Origin: Candidatus Aquiluna sp. XM-24bin5
Lineage (GTDB): Bacteria > Actinomycetota > Actinomycetia > Actinomycetales > Microbacteriaceae
Assembly: GCA_003149555.1 (NCBI GenBank)
Contig: QCWE01000002.1
Location: 1-53,379 of the forward strand
Direction of reading: 5' to 3'
Length of the DNA: 53,379 nucleotides
The notes beneath the pieces are model-generated. The model saw only the letters and a list, made by a program, of their open reading frames with translations. It was not told the DNA's origin and ran no database searches. The translations under genes were made by a program, and so were the position numbers. How positions within the stretch are numbered: the stretch's first letter is position 1; each line of letters opens with the position of its first letter. This document shows, in pieces, positions 6,573 through 16,900 of the stretch.

Positions 6573-8482
6573 GGATATTGCTCAAGGACGCTTTGGATAT
6601 TGCCGATTGGATTTTAAACCGAATGCAGCTCGAGCAGGCAGACGCAAGATTGTCCTTTTTTGACTTGGTGAGCCCAGGTGATGTTGCCGTGAGGCTCAAT
6701 GCATGGGTATCGCAGTTGTTTGCCGCCATCGATGGTATGTCCGGTGTGACCTGCCACAGATTGGCTTTAAACTTTGCACCTTTTGGCGCAGATCATCCTG
6801 AGTGGCGCGTTGAGTTTCCCAAGGGCACTCTGGCTGCGTCTGATACGGAAACTGCACGCTCTGAGGCATTCAGGTTGCAACGGATTGCAGTTGCTGGTGC
6901 GTTGCCCGGTGGAGAAAATGAGACATCCCGCTTCACCGCTATCGTGCTCCCAATCAGTGCAGCTGATGAGCTGCGTAAAAGCTGGATAGAGATAGAGGCA
7001 AAGTTTCTTCACCAAGATCAGATCGGCCATGTGATCACTCAGATTGGCGCTGCATTAGGGTGGCTGTTTTTTCTGAAGTCAGAGATGCGTGAGCGCCAAA
7101 ACTCAGTGGAAGATGCCAAAGCAGTCAACGCTTTACAGGCCGTTGTGAGTCTGACAACGGCCGATCAATTTACGGATGCTGCACGTGCGCTGGTCACTGA
7201 TATTGCTGATCGGTTTAAGTGTGACAGGGTTTCTCTGGGCTTCGCGTATCGCAAGAAGATTAAGTTGCAAGCCATTTCACACACAGGAAAATTTTCTCAT
7301 AGTATGATACTGGTGCGCCGTCTGCGGGCAGCCATGGAAGAAGCATTTGACCAAAATGACGTGGTTTTATGGCCAAGAAGCGCTGGGGGCTTTGAACTCT
7401 TGCGAGATGCGCAGGCAGAGCTTGCAGAGAAGGATACAACACGGAGTATCCTCACAATCCCACTCTTTGATGGTCGACGGTCACGGGGCGCAATGGTTTT
7501 TGAACGCTCAGACAGCAAGGGTTTCGATCAATCTGAAATTTTTACTTTGGAGGCCCTTTGTGGGGTGCTAACCCCCCTTCTCACCGAAAAACGGCACAAT
7601 GATCGCTGGCTAATTACACGGGCATTTATGGCTGCGGGCAATGTGTTCTCTTATTTATTTGGACGCCGTTATTTTGCTGTAAAGCTCACTGCGATTGCAC
7701 TTACTGTTGTTGCGGTTCTCTTGGTTGCGATCGAGCGGCCGGTTTCTGTGGTCGCGTCAGCGATGGTCGAGGGTGCGGAAGCACGCACAATCACCGCGGC
7801 GTTTGATGGCTTTATTTCTGAAGTTGCCGTTCGGGAAGGAGACAAGGTTGCCTCTGGCGACATTCTGCTCAAACTAGATGACAGAGACTTCAATTTAGAA
7901 CGTCTGCGGCTTCTGGCTCTGAGATCACAGGCAGAGCTTGAATTAGATAGGGCCATTTCTGCTCGAGATCGTGCTGAAACAGCGCTCGTGGAAGCTAGAT
8001 TACGCCAGGTAGATGCGCAGTTGTCCTTGGTGGAGCAACAAATTCTTCGCAGTACATTGCATGCACCTTTTGATGCTTTGATCGTTTCGGGCGATTTGAC
8101 AAGGAGTATTGGTAAAGCAGTCTCCCGGGGTGAGACGCTGCTAATCTTATCTCCCCTCAATGAATATCGTGTTGTTCTGGAGGCGCCGGAGTCTGATATT
8201 GGAAAATTAATTCCAGGCCAACAAGGGCAACTTAAACTGAGCGCTTTGCCGGAAAGGAATTTTAGCATTGAGACCACAGATCTTGTCCCAGTAGCGCAGT
8301 ACAAGAATAATGAAACGGTTTTTTCAGTTGAGACACGGCTTCTAAGCACGCCAGATGTTCTGCTTCACGGCATGACGGGATCTGCGCGTATTCAGGTGGG
8401 TGAGCAACCTTTGTATATGCTGTGGGGTAAACCGCTTTGGGACCAAGTCCGTGAGTGGGCTTGGCGTAATATTCCAATTTAG
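6530..8482 (+). CDS. GAF domain-TM-HlyD-type periplasmic adaptor fusion
   Basis: Up to 650 residues. Residues 200-355 form a GAF-like domain (LVTDIADRFKCDRVSLGFAY, then a basic loop, then SILTIPLFDGRRSRGAMVFE). One transmembrane helix lies at about 385-403. A lipoyl/barrel-sandwich half follows at about 410-452 (FDGFISEVAVREGDKVASGD), with a helical hairpin to about 520. The second lipoyl half is LHAPFDALIVSGD, with a beta-barrel tail. HlyD-type adaptors bridge inner-membrane exporters to the envelope, and a cytosolic GAF domain on one is unusual. The listed start is a GTG inside the preceding gene with weak Shine-Dalgarno support; the ATG at 6623 or an internal TTG are alternatives. The next gene starts two bases after the stop, so coupling with the M50 protein is likely. 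Confidence 0.82.
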   Translation: MYVCFDVAFPSVALGILLKDALDIADWILNRMQLEQADARLSFFDLVSPGDVAVRLNAWVSQLFAAIDGMSGVTCHRLALNFAPFGADHPEWRVEFPKGTLAASDTETARSEAFRLQRIAVAGALPGGENETSRFTAIVLPISAADELRKSWIEIEAKFLHQDQIGHVITQIGAALGWLFFLKSEMRERQNSVEDAKAVNALQAVVSLTTADQFTDAARALVTDIADRFKCDRVSLGFAYRKKIKLQAISHTGKFSHSMILVRRLRAAMEEAFDQNDVVLWPRSAGGFELLRDAQAELAEKDTTRSILTIPLFDGRRSRGAMVFERSDSKGFDQSEIFTLEALCGVLTPLLTEKRHNDRWLITRAFMAAGNVFSYLFGRRYFAVKLTAIALTVVAVLLVAIERPVSVVASAMVEGAEARTITAAFDGFISEVAVREGDKVASGDILLKLDDRDFNLERLRLLALRSQAELELDRAISARDRAETALVEARLRQVDAQLSLVEQQILRSTLHAPFDALIVSGDLTRSIGKAVSRGETLLILSPLNEYRVVLEAPESDIGKLIPGQQGQLKLSALPERNFSIETTDLVPVAQYKNNETVFSVETRLLSTPDVLLHGMTGSARIQVGEQPLYMLWGKPLWDQVREWAWRNIPI

Positions 8483-8484
8483 AA

Positions 8485-10638
8485 ATGTCTGGTGCTTTTC
8501 TTTCCCCCGACTGGTACCGTGTTGCACCGCTTAAATTGCGTCGTAGAGCTCATGTTCAAATTGCGCGCCACGTTTATCGGGGTAAACCATGGTTTATCTT
8601 GCAAGATTTACAAGCGGGAAAATTCCATCGGTTAAGCCCTCAGTCTTATGCCATTTTTGCAAGAATGGATGGACAAAAAACGATACAAGAATTGTGGGAG
8701 CTAGGTTGTAAGCTTTATCCAGAAGACCCACCAAGTCAAACGGAACTGCTTCAATTGCTATCTCAGTTACATAATTCAGATCTTGTTACAGGAGATAAGC
8801 GTCCAAACTTACGGGAAATTGACCGACGCGCTCGCGAGGAAAAGCGCAAAACAATAATTGGCTATTTTAAGAATCCGCTTTCTGTGCGGATTCCACTTTT
8901 TGATCCCGAGCCAATACTTAAGTTTCTTACACCGCTCGCAAATTATATTTTTTCTCCATTTGGAGCAATTTTGTGGTGTGTATTGATTTTTGCAGCCTTA
9001 GCAACAACGTTTATGTCGTGGGACAGGCTCGAAGTTCCAGGTGCTGAAGCCATCTTGACTGGCGCTAATATCGCCTATCTCGCGATTGCATATATTTTTG
9101 TGAAATTTTTGCATGAGCTTGGCCACGGTTTGGCAATCAAACGTTGGGGCGGTGAGGTTCGGGAGGTTGGCGTTATGATGCTAATCTTTTTTCCTGTGCC
9201 CTATGTGGATGCGTCCCAATCATCGTTTTTTCCTTACAAGTACCAACGTATATTGGTCAGCGCAGCGGGTATCCTCGTTGAGCTTGCTGTGGCTGCTATG
9301 GCACTTATTGTATGGTCTTTTGCGGAGCAAGGTATTGTTGCAACACTTGCTTATAATCTCTTTTTAATTGGTGGTGTTTCAACTTTGTTCTTTAATGGTA
9401 ATCCCCTGCTCCGCTTTGATGGGTATTTTGTTTTTGCTGATTTTTTGGAAATTCCTAATCTAGGTCAAAGATCTAATCAATATTTTTGGTATTTTTTTCA
9501 GAAGTATGTTTTGGATCATGGTGATGCGCGCATTCCCATAGTTAGTCCAGGAGAAGAGATTTGGTTGTTTGGGTATGCAGTTGCAGCATCTCTTTACCGC
9601 ATGTTTGTCATGATTGTGATATCTTTGTATGTTGCTACAGCTCTACCCATAGTAGGCGTGGCGATTGTTATTTGGAGTCTTTACACTGTTTTTTTAGTGC
9701 CAGTAGGAAAAGGAGCGCGCTTCTTGTTAACTGAACCATCTTTGGAAATTCAGCGGGCAAAGACATTTATGCGCATGTTTAGTCTAATTTTTGTGCTTTT
9801 TGTGCTTATGTTTTTTATTCCCGTCCCACACACGACTGTCTCAGATGCCGTTTTGGAGACGCCTGGGGAATCCGCTATTCGCGCGCAAGGCCAAGGATTT
9901 GTCAGTGATGTTTTGGTGCAAAATGGTGAGCGCATTAATGTTGGTGATCCAATTTTAAAGCTATCGGAGCCATTGCTGGGTGTGGAGAAAGAAGTTGCCA
10001 TTGCGGAGGTCGAGGATGCACGCCTTCGCGTGGAAATGATACCTCTGGAAGATACAAACGCACGATCTTTGTGGACGGAACAGTTGGGTTTTTATCAAGC
10101 ACGCCTGAATGACCTTGATCGACGTGCAGATGAGTTGTGGGTGCGGTCCCCTACCGATGGCATTATCATTCTGCCCAATCAATACCAATTGATAGGGCGT
10201 TTGGTGCAGCAAGGGGAAATTGTTGGTCATGTTCAAAAGAAGTCTGAGCTATTGTGGCGAACTGCTGTTCCTGCGGACCGAGCCGAGTTTATAGATAGTG
10301 ATCTCTTGTCAGTGTCGATCAGGCTAAAATCTGATTTTAATGTGGAGTATGATGCACAGATCACATCAAGGTCGCCTGAGATCACGACGCGCCTTGACAG
10401 TTTTGCTCTGACAAATCGCGCTGGTGGGCCGTTGGTTGTTGACCCGTCACAAGAGAGCCCTACCAGCATCATTCCTGTCGCAACCTATGTTCTTTCAACT
10501 GGGACTGCTTTATCTGATATGCCGCTCTTGGCCATCGGTTCGCGTGCAACCGTTCGGTTTGAGCATCGACCCGCTCCAATCGCTCCAAGGGTCTGGCGGG
10601 CTGTGCGGCAAACGTTTCTAGCGTATTTTGGAACGTAG
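8485..10638 (+). CDS. PqqD-like/M50 intramembrane protease/lipoyl adaptor fusion
   Basis: A 717-residue membrane protein of the peptide zinc-metalloprotease type. Residues ~20-105 look like a PqqD/RRE-type peptide-binding domain (PWFILQDLQAGKFHRLSP, IFARMDGQKTIQELW). The M50 core has HELGH at 210-214 (zinc ligands H210 and H214, catalytic E211) and NPLLRFDGYF at 306-315 with D312 as the expected third ligand. About eight transmembrane segments lie between 155 and 445. From about 455 a periplasmic HlyD-like arm follows (RAQGQGFVSDVLVQNGERIN), with a helical stretch and barrel. All catalytic residues are intact. Known relatives process or export peptides; here it would pair with the GAF-lipoyl protein just upstream. 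It is followed 8 bases later by the SecA-like gene. Specific substrate unknown. Confidence 0.88.
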   Translation: MSGAFLSPDWYRVAPLKLRRRAHVQIARHVYRGKPWFILQDLQAGKFHRLSPQSYAIFARMDGQKTIQELWELGCKLYPEDPPSQTELLQLLSQLHNSDLVTGDKRPNLREIDRRAREEKRKTIIGYFKNPLSVRIPLFDPEPILKFLTPLANYIFSPFGAILWCVLIFAALATTFMSWDRLEVPGAEAILTGANIAYLAIAYIFVKFLHELGHGLAIKRWGGEVREVGVMMLIFFPVPYVDASQSSFFPYKYQRILVSAAGILVELAVAAMALIVWSFAEQGIVATLAYNLFLIGGVSTLFFNGNPLLRFDGYFVFADFLEIPNLGQRSNQYFWYFFQKYVLDHGDARIPIVSPGEEIWLFGYAVAASLYRMFVMIVISLYVATALPIVGVAIVIWSLYTVFLVPVGKGARFLLTEPSLEIQRAKTFMRMFSLIFVLFVLMFFIPVPHTTVSDAVLETPGESAIRAQGQGFVSDVLVQNGERINVGDPILKLSEPLLGVEKEVAIAEVEDARLRVEMIPLEDTNARSLWTEQLGFYQARLNDLDRRADELWVRSPTDGIIILPNQYQLIGRLVQQGEIVGHVQKKSELLWRTAVPADRAEFIDSDLLSVSIRLKSDFNVEYDAQITSRSPEITTRLDSFALTNRAGGPLVVDPSQESPTSIIPVATYVLSTGTALSDMPLLAIGSRATVRFEHRPAPIAPRVWRAVRQTFLAYFGT

Positions 10639-10646
10639 GAAATATT

Positions 10647-12644
10647 ATGGTGCAGCCAACACGGCCAATGATCTTGCCTCGACTTGATCGTTATCCGCAA
10701 CGGATTGAGCCACAATTATCTCCGTTTGACGCAGGTGTTCTTTCTTTCTTTTCATATCTTCAACCATTGCGGGGCCGTAAGGCGGCTTGGGGAAGTGATG
10801 CACGTATCGTTCACCATGTGCGTGTTGCTCAGGATAGGTTGCCGGCCAGCCTGGGAGCGTGCTTGGACCTTATTCCAGCTCTGAGACGCCAACTAAAAAT
10901 GCAAGGAGAAAGATTGCCGATCGTTGAGGGAGCGCATTTACTCGCACTCCTGCAACGCGTGGCTGAAGAGGTTTTGGAGCAACGTCCGTACGATGTGCAA
11001 CTAGCGGCAACCTGGAGCCTTATGTGTGGTGAAATTGCTGAAATGGGTACAGGTGAGGGGAAAAGTCTGACAGCTGCGATTGCCGCCGCAGCTTTAGCTT
11101 TTCGTGGGCGCCAAGTACATATTCTGACGGTTAACGATTATCTTGCCAGTCGGGATGCTGAGCGTTTTTCTGATTTCTTTTCTACGCTGGGGCTATCTTC
11201 CGGATGCATAGAGGAAGGGTTACCTGCTGAAGACAGAGGTATGCTGTATCAAAGCAATATTATATTCTCTGCCGCCAAGAACGTTGTATTTGATTATTTG
11301 CGAGACCAAACGGGCCCATCCTCTAATGTTTTGAGTGGTTTACCCGCGAAACTTTCTCAACTTATTCCGCAGGACAGTGTTGCAGCCCCAATTTTACAGG
11401 GTTTGGATGCTGTTATTGTCGATGAAGCGGATTCTGTTCTAATTGATCAAGCTGCCACGCCTTTTATCCTTTCTGGAGGGGATGCAGCCCTTGGTGGATT
11501 GGATGAATTGGTGCTCATGAATGCTTTGCAGCTTGCAGATAAGCTTGTAGAAGGGCGGCATTTTAAAAATCACCCTGCCCTGCGTCGTGTGACACTAACA
11601 GAAGACGGTAAAGATTGGCTGTCTTCGTGGGTGGACGGAGATCAAGGCCTTCTTTCTGTCACGCCCATCCGGGAACATATTGTCTCGCAAGCACTTATTG
11701 CTCGACATCTCTTACTACGTGATCGAGATTATCTGATCAAAGAGGATAAAATTCAAATTATTGATGAGAGTACAGGTCGCATTATGCCGGACCGTCAATG
11801 GTCGGAGGGCCTGCATCAGCTTGTAGAGATAAAAGAAGCACTCCCCCCAAGTGAAATTCGAACAACATTAGGTCGGATTACGTATCAGCGGTTCTTCCCC
11901 CGTTACCGACATCTTTGTGGGATGAGCGGAACAGCTCGTCCAGCCGCTAGAGAGCTTTGGGAAACCTACGGGCTGACTGTGCGCCGCATCCTGCCTCGCA
12001 GGCCTGATCGGAGGCGTTGGACGCCAATAAAAATTTTTCCTACGGCCACGTCAAAGTGGCAGGCAATCGCAAGTTACGTTTCCCGACTGCATTCCCAAGA
12101 TATTCCTGTTCTGATAGGTACACGCACTCTGGACGGTTCTCGGCAGTGTAGTGCGGCGTTGGTGTCTCATGGCATCCCTCATCACGTTCTGAATGCGGAG
12201 GAGATTGAGAAAGAAGCCACGATCGTGTCGCTGGCGGGAGAACCTGGTCAGGTTACAGTAGCAACAAACATGGCAGGCCGAGGTACTGATATTATTTTGT
12301 CAGATCGTGCGCGCAGCGTCGGTGGTCTACATGTCATTTTGACAGAGCTACATGAAAACCGTCGTATTGACTTGCAGTTGGCCGGTAGGTGCGGAAGGCA
12401 GGGCGACCTGGGGCAGGTCGATTGCCTCCTGAGCTTAGAAGATACGATATTCTCTGGTGAAGCAAAAATATTTAAAACATTGGCAAGTGGCTTGCTTCAC
12501 ATTGGACAGATCAAGGCGGCATATGCTCTCATGAGGCTTCTTCAGGCTAAGCAAACTCGCAGAGCAGAAGCATCAAGACGACGTCTTCAAAAATATGAAC
12601 GCCAGCGAGAGCGAACGCTTGCCTTAACTGGCGCATTAGAGTGA
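10647..12644 (+). CDS. Shortened SecA-like translocation ATPase
   Basis: 665 residues clearly homologous to SecA, the motor that pushes unfolded proteins through SecYEG. Motifs: MGTGEGKS (Walker A, 133-140), TVNDYLASRDAE, FDYLRDQ, VDEADSVLIDQAATPFILSG (from 258), IIDESTGRIMPDRQWSEGLH, CGMSGTA, TVATNMAGRGTDIIL, and the arginine-finger block RRIDLQLAGRCGRQGD. Canonical SecA is about 900 residues. Here roughly 90 residues follow the last motor motif, so most of the helical wing/scaffold and the zinc-binding CxCx8CH tail are missing. The N-terminal extension (about 1-90) differs from SecA. It starts after AGGAAA at a good distance. It is evidently not the housekeeping SecA but an accessory motor dedicated to this operon. 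A non-Sec helicase-like role is possible. Confidence 0.88.
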   Translation: MVQPTRPMILPRLDRYPQRIEPQLSPFDAGVLSFFSYLQPLRGRKAAWGSDARIVHHVRVAQDRLPASLGACLDLIPALRRQLKMQGERLPIVEGAHLLALLQRVAEEVLEQRPYDVQLAATWSLMCGEIAEMGTGEGKSLTAAIAAAALAFRGRQVHILTVNDYLASRDAERFSDFFSTLGLSSGCIEEGLPAEDRGMLYQSNIIFSAAKNVVFDYLRDQTGPSSNVLSGLPAKLSQLIPQDSVAAPILQGLDAVIVDEADSVLIDQAATPFILSGGDAALGGLDELVLMNALQLADKLVEGRHFKNHPALRRVTLTEDGKDWLSSWVDGDQGLLSVTPIREHIVSQALIARHLLLRDRDYLIKEDKIQIIDESTGRIMPDRQWSEGLHQLVEIKEALPPSEIRTTLGRITYQRFFPRYRHLCGMSGTARPAARELWETYGLTVRRILPRRPDRRRWTPIKIFPTATSKWQAIASYVSRLHSQDIPVLIGTRTLDGSRQCSAALVSHGIPHHVLNAEEIEKEATIVSLAGEPGQVTVATNMAGRGTDIILSDRARSVGGLHVILTELHENRRIDLQLAGRCGRQGDLGQVDCLLSLEDTIFSGEAKIFKTLASGLLHIGQIKAAYALMRLLQAKQTRRAEASRRRLQKYERQRERTLALTGALE

Positions 12645-12653
12645 GGTTCGCTC

Positions 12654-13913
12654 ATGCTTGAGAGAAGATTGGCTGGAACTGGTAGGCTTTGTGGAGCGCT
12701 GGGGATTGTGGCGGCCGCAAGTGCGATACTGTTCCCTGATCCTTCCAGTGGTCAGCCTTTACCAGATCATCAGGTGCGGTTCAGCGCGGAAACAGCCTCA
12801 TGTTCTGTCAGTTTTGTCCCCGACGCCACAACAGGAGATAATCCTCCGGAGCTAGAACTATCAGTTAACATGATCTCTGAAGAAATAGACATGCAACTGA
12901 TAGGCGCTTCTTACACGGAGCAGATTTTCCTTTGGGGAGAGACGCGGATAGAAATGCGCCCGCTCAAAGCTGTCTCAGTTGAGGAACTAACAGCAGATAT
13001 GCTCTGGCAGGGCATAAGCGCAGCCTCGCAAGAGGGTGCACCGTTTTACTGGACTGTGCAGGAGATTGGAGGAGGCTATTCCAGCGCTCGCTATGATGAT
13101 TTGTCGCCGGTACAAATTGCCCGGACGCTATCTTTGGCCTGCAATATCAATGTCTTGAACCCGCCTGTGCCTACGGAAATTGAAGCCAAGCGCGCAGAGG
13201 CGCGCTTGGCGCTTACAAGCGAGAATGTCATACATATTCGTCGCCTACTCTTTTCACTGTATGGCGAGCCTGGGGCTCAGCCAGGCACTGGCTCAGAGTG
13301 GACTGTCACCGATCGTCGTTTGATTGACCTTTACAACCAAGAAAACGAAATAGCGTCTGGTAGCTATTTAACCGAGGCGGCCGTAGCCGATTTGCTTGAG
13401 CGTAAACCTGTTTTGAAAACTCCAGAGCCGGAATTAAACAGTTCCCTACGGGCGACATATGAAGATTGGAGCGTCTATGCAGAAGATGATGGCGCAACCT
13501 GTAGTGTAATGACTCCAGCTCAGACCACGTCTGGCTACACAGAGTTTGAGCGCCCCTTCATGCGATTTTCGGTAAGCCGTTCTGGCAGCGGTGGCCTGAT
13601 GGCAATAGAGTTGAGCCGCCCCAATGCCTTTGCGCCGAGTGCCCAAGTGCGCGCCATAATTGATGGCCAATCTACAAATCTGATGACAGAAGCCTCCACT
13701 GGAGCACTTGTTCCACGGCCTTTAGCGGACGGGCGTTTGTCTAATAGTTTTACCATTCAACTGCGTCGTGGACGTGAGATTGCAATTGAAGGTACGTCAC
13801 TTAAAACTGGTGAGCCGATGCGATTAACCTTTAGCGCATTAGGTTTTACTGCTGCATTTCGTGTAATGTCAGAAATCTGTAATCGGCCGGGAGTGTTGGG
13901 TTGGATACGATAA
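12654..13913 (+). CDS. Secreted protein: tandem IalB-like domains around a PG-binding-like module
   Basis: A 419-residue exported protein. A basic start and hydrophobic segment (residues 11-27) form a signal peptide with cleavage near SSGQ33. Two regions share a layout: 40-165 (C50 in ETASCSVSF, C163 in LSLACN) and 268-412 (DWSVYAEDDGATCSVM with C283, then SEIC with C409). Both recall IalB-type secreted beta-domains with a spanning disulfide. Between them, 186-248 (VIHIRRLLFSLYGEP, then SGSYLTEAAVADLL) has the helical pattern of a PG_binding_1 repeat. It would act in the periplasm, perhaps tethered to peptidoglycan. It starts 9 bases after the SecA-like stop with a GAGG site, and overlaps the next gene by 13 bases. 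Domain calls are by eye and moderate. Confidence 0.65.
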   Translation: MLERRLAGTGRLCGALGIVAAASAILFPDPSSGQPLPDHQVRFSAETASCSVSFVPDATTGDNPPELELSVNMISEEIDMQLIGASYTEQIFLWGETRIEMRPLKAVSVEELTADMLWQGISAASQEGAPFYWTVQEIGGGYSSARYDDLSPVQIARTLSLACNINVLNPPVPTEIEAKRAEARLALTSENVIHIRRLLFSLYGEPGAQPGTGSEWTVTDRRLIDLYNQENEIASGSYLTEAAVADLLERKPVLKTPEPELNSSLRATYEDWSVYAEDDGATCSVMTPAQTTSGYTEFERPFMRFSVSRSGSGGLMAIELSRPNAFAPSAQVRAIIDGQSTNLMTEASTGALVPRPLADGRLSNSFTIQLRRGREIAIEGTSLKTGEPMRLTFSALGFTAAFRVMSEICNRPGVLGWIR

Positions 13914-16900
13914 AATCTTTTCTATTAAGTCTTGTTGCGGCAACGTTTTGCTTTGGACTGCCCCTCACCGCACAAGAAATTGCCTATCCAAGATATAGCC
14001 CATTACCTGTGTATGATAAACATCCAGAAGTTGATGAGGCAAGTAGCCAAGTTTCGGTGGAATTTGGTGAAGCACTGCCTGTCATCGAATTAGATGACAA
14101 TACGGTCTCGGTCAGGCACCCTCGTCACGGTGTGGTACGTTTCAGACGCGCAGATCTTGTGCTTTCCAATGGTAATCAGCATATACTCCCTGGCCCAAAT
14201 TTTCAATTAGAGGATCGCGCAAGACTCTTATTCTGGGATAGTGAGTTGCGCGCCCAAGGATTTTTGCAGAATGGCCCATCACTCGAAACCTCGCCTTTGC
14301 TAAATGAACTCAACATCGCGGAGAGTATTCCGGCACTACCTGTTTTGGATTTATATCAATTTTCCAATATTTTAAGCGGCGAAGTTCAAATCTCACAAAG
14401 CCTTCTCCCAGTGTCTGATGGGTTTCTGAAAAATTTGATTTCAAATGAACAACAGCAAGCCAAAAAAGTTGACTTGCATCTCATTGTAGATGGGAGCGCC
14501 TATGCACGTGATTTTGCGCAGCGTAGACTCAATACATTTTCACGACGGGTTGCCACAAGCGATGACCTCCAAGGTATGACTTTAACGCGTACGATAATTC
14601 TGGAAAATGGGGAAATTTTTGGGCCAGAAGCCATTCAACTTAGTGGTTTACGCCAATTATTTCCTCAAGTGGTGACTTCTGAAAATAGTAATGGAGCCCT
14701 TGCCCAAGGATTTACCAAAGCTTTAAAAGAATTAGTGCTTCGGCTTGAAGAACAAGATTTCTCCAGTAGTCCTCAAGTCATATTGATTTTACTCGGTCCT
14801 GCTATTCGAGAGAACATCTTGGATGATCCAGAATTTAAGGCGGTCACGCGCATTTTTCAGGACAAGGTCCGGGGTAATCGCTTTGGTGTTATGATTGGTG
14901 CAATCACCCCAGAGCCTAGTGATGTGCCGGCACTGCTCTTGTCGCAGCTTGGTTTAGGTGTTCCTAACAGTGTGATCGGATTTGCTGAGCAGCTGGATCA
15001 TTCAATTTTGAATTTAGTGAATGAAGTTTCAGCGCTAGGGTTGGGAGGAGACCGCACTGATGAGCGCTGCGTTTTCGGTCAAGGCCAGTCAACACTTTGC
15101 CTGGGTGGTCAGGATATGGAAGCTGTTGGCAATATCATATCCATGCCGGAAGTGGCTTCACTCGAATGGCTTGCGGTGCCAGTGTGGCATATTGTTGACG
15201 GTACGACACTTATTCTTGATCAAAAACGCATCGCGCCAAAGCCCTCGCCTCTTCTGTCGGGTTCTGGAGAAGATAACGCCATATTAATCAATAATTTACG
15301 AGAGCATATTGAAGTGATGGAGGAAGACCTTGCCGGGCTAAGAGGTCTTCAAGCGACTAAATCGCGCGAAAGAGCGAAAGAAGTTGAGTCCTGGCTTGCT
15401 CGTGAAGCTGATCTTAAGGCGTCATTAGATGCTGCCCAAGTGCAACATGACGCGCTGCGTTCTGCATTGACCGTGGCCAGAGACGATGTGGCGTTTTTGG
15501 ATGCTCGCCTGAAAGATGTTAGTCTGCAACATCTCACTGAGGTGGAGAGGCGCACACAGCTGCAGCAAGACTTGAAAAAGACCTCTGAGAAGTTGCGCAA
15601 AGTTGAGACTCAAAAACAATCACTCAATAAAATAGTGTCAGAGCTTGCAGCGGAGAAGGATCGTATCGAACAGCGGGCGTCAGATATTTTTGAAGAAAAC
15701 TCCAACCTCGCATCACGCTTGCAACAGATGAACATCGCCAAAAATGAACTAAACGAGCTCCTCTCAAAGCAGAAAGTGGATGTTGAGAGTGCAAGACAAG
15801 CCTTGGACAGAGAGCAAAATAAGTCAGCGGCTCTCAATGAAAAGCTTCAATCCCTTTCTAGTGAACAGATGATTTTGACTGCAATGCTTGATGAACGAGA
15901 TGCTGAAATTCAGGTACTTGAGGATGAGAAGACGTCTCTGGAAGTGTCTCTTAAAGACAAAAATGCACAGCTCGCGCTAATTAGCGCTAAGATGGCTGAT
16001 GTGGAAAATGATTATAAGCTCATGCTCCGGCATGTGGAGGAGGAAAGTTCTAGGAGTGAACAGCTCCAGCTTCATATTGACGATTTAGAGACTCAGCTTG
16101 AAAAGCTTAGAATTCAAAACTCCGTTCTCCTAGAAAATGAGAAATTATCCTTGGAGAGTACAGCACTGCTCGAGCTACAGCTCTCCAAACTTGGAAGAGA
16201 AAAGTCAGAGCAAAAAAAGATCATAGCTGACCTTCAAGTAGGCAATAAAGCACTTGAAGAAATGAATAATAGAATGTCGGTTGAAATTTTAACTATAGGC
16301 GAAGAATTAAATATTAGAAAAACGGAAAATTCAGACCTGGAGGTAAGGCTTAACGAGCTAGTCCACGAATTGGACGAGGTCAGACGTGAAAATTCAGGGC
16401 TTCGCGCGTCTGTATCGATAAGTGATGCGCGTGTAGCAGATTTGCAGTCTGAGCGAGATGAGATCCTTAATCTCCTGGAGGATCGCTCTGAGCGCCTACT
16501 CCAAACCCAAAATGCACTTCAAGAAATTGGTGATCTGACTGATGTTAATACAACAGGTGATGACCTCCAAACCGTTATAGAAAAATATAAAAATACTTTG
16601 CTTTCGGCCCAAGAGCAGATCCTCTCTCTAAATGACGTTAAATATGCGCTTGAAGACGAGGTGAAGGTCACGAAGGCCCGTTTGGCACGCCACATGGCTG
16701 ATTATGCAGTTGAAAGCGCACGATCGTCATCGGAACTTGCTCAATCTCGAAAAGCTGTCTCTGACTTGGAGGCACGTCTAGCTAAAAACGAGATAGAGCT
16801 ATTTGAGCTCGAAAAAATAGAGGCTTATTTATCAGACGAGCTAGAGAAGCGAAATGAGCAAATTTTGCAGGCTGAAAATATGCTAAGCGCATTAGGCGAT

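Noticed and set aside
7669..8349. Long minus-strand frame of 226 codons
   Set aside because: Antisense to the GAF-lipoyl gene; Ser/Arg-rich shadow composition and no family motif.
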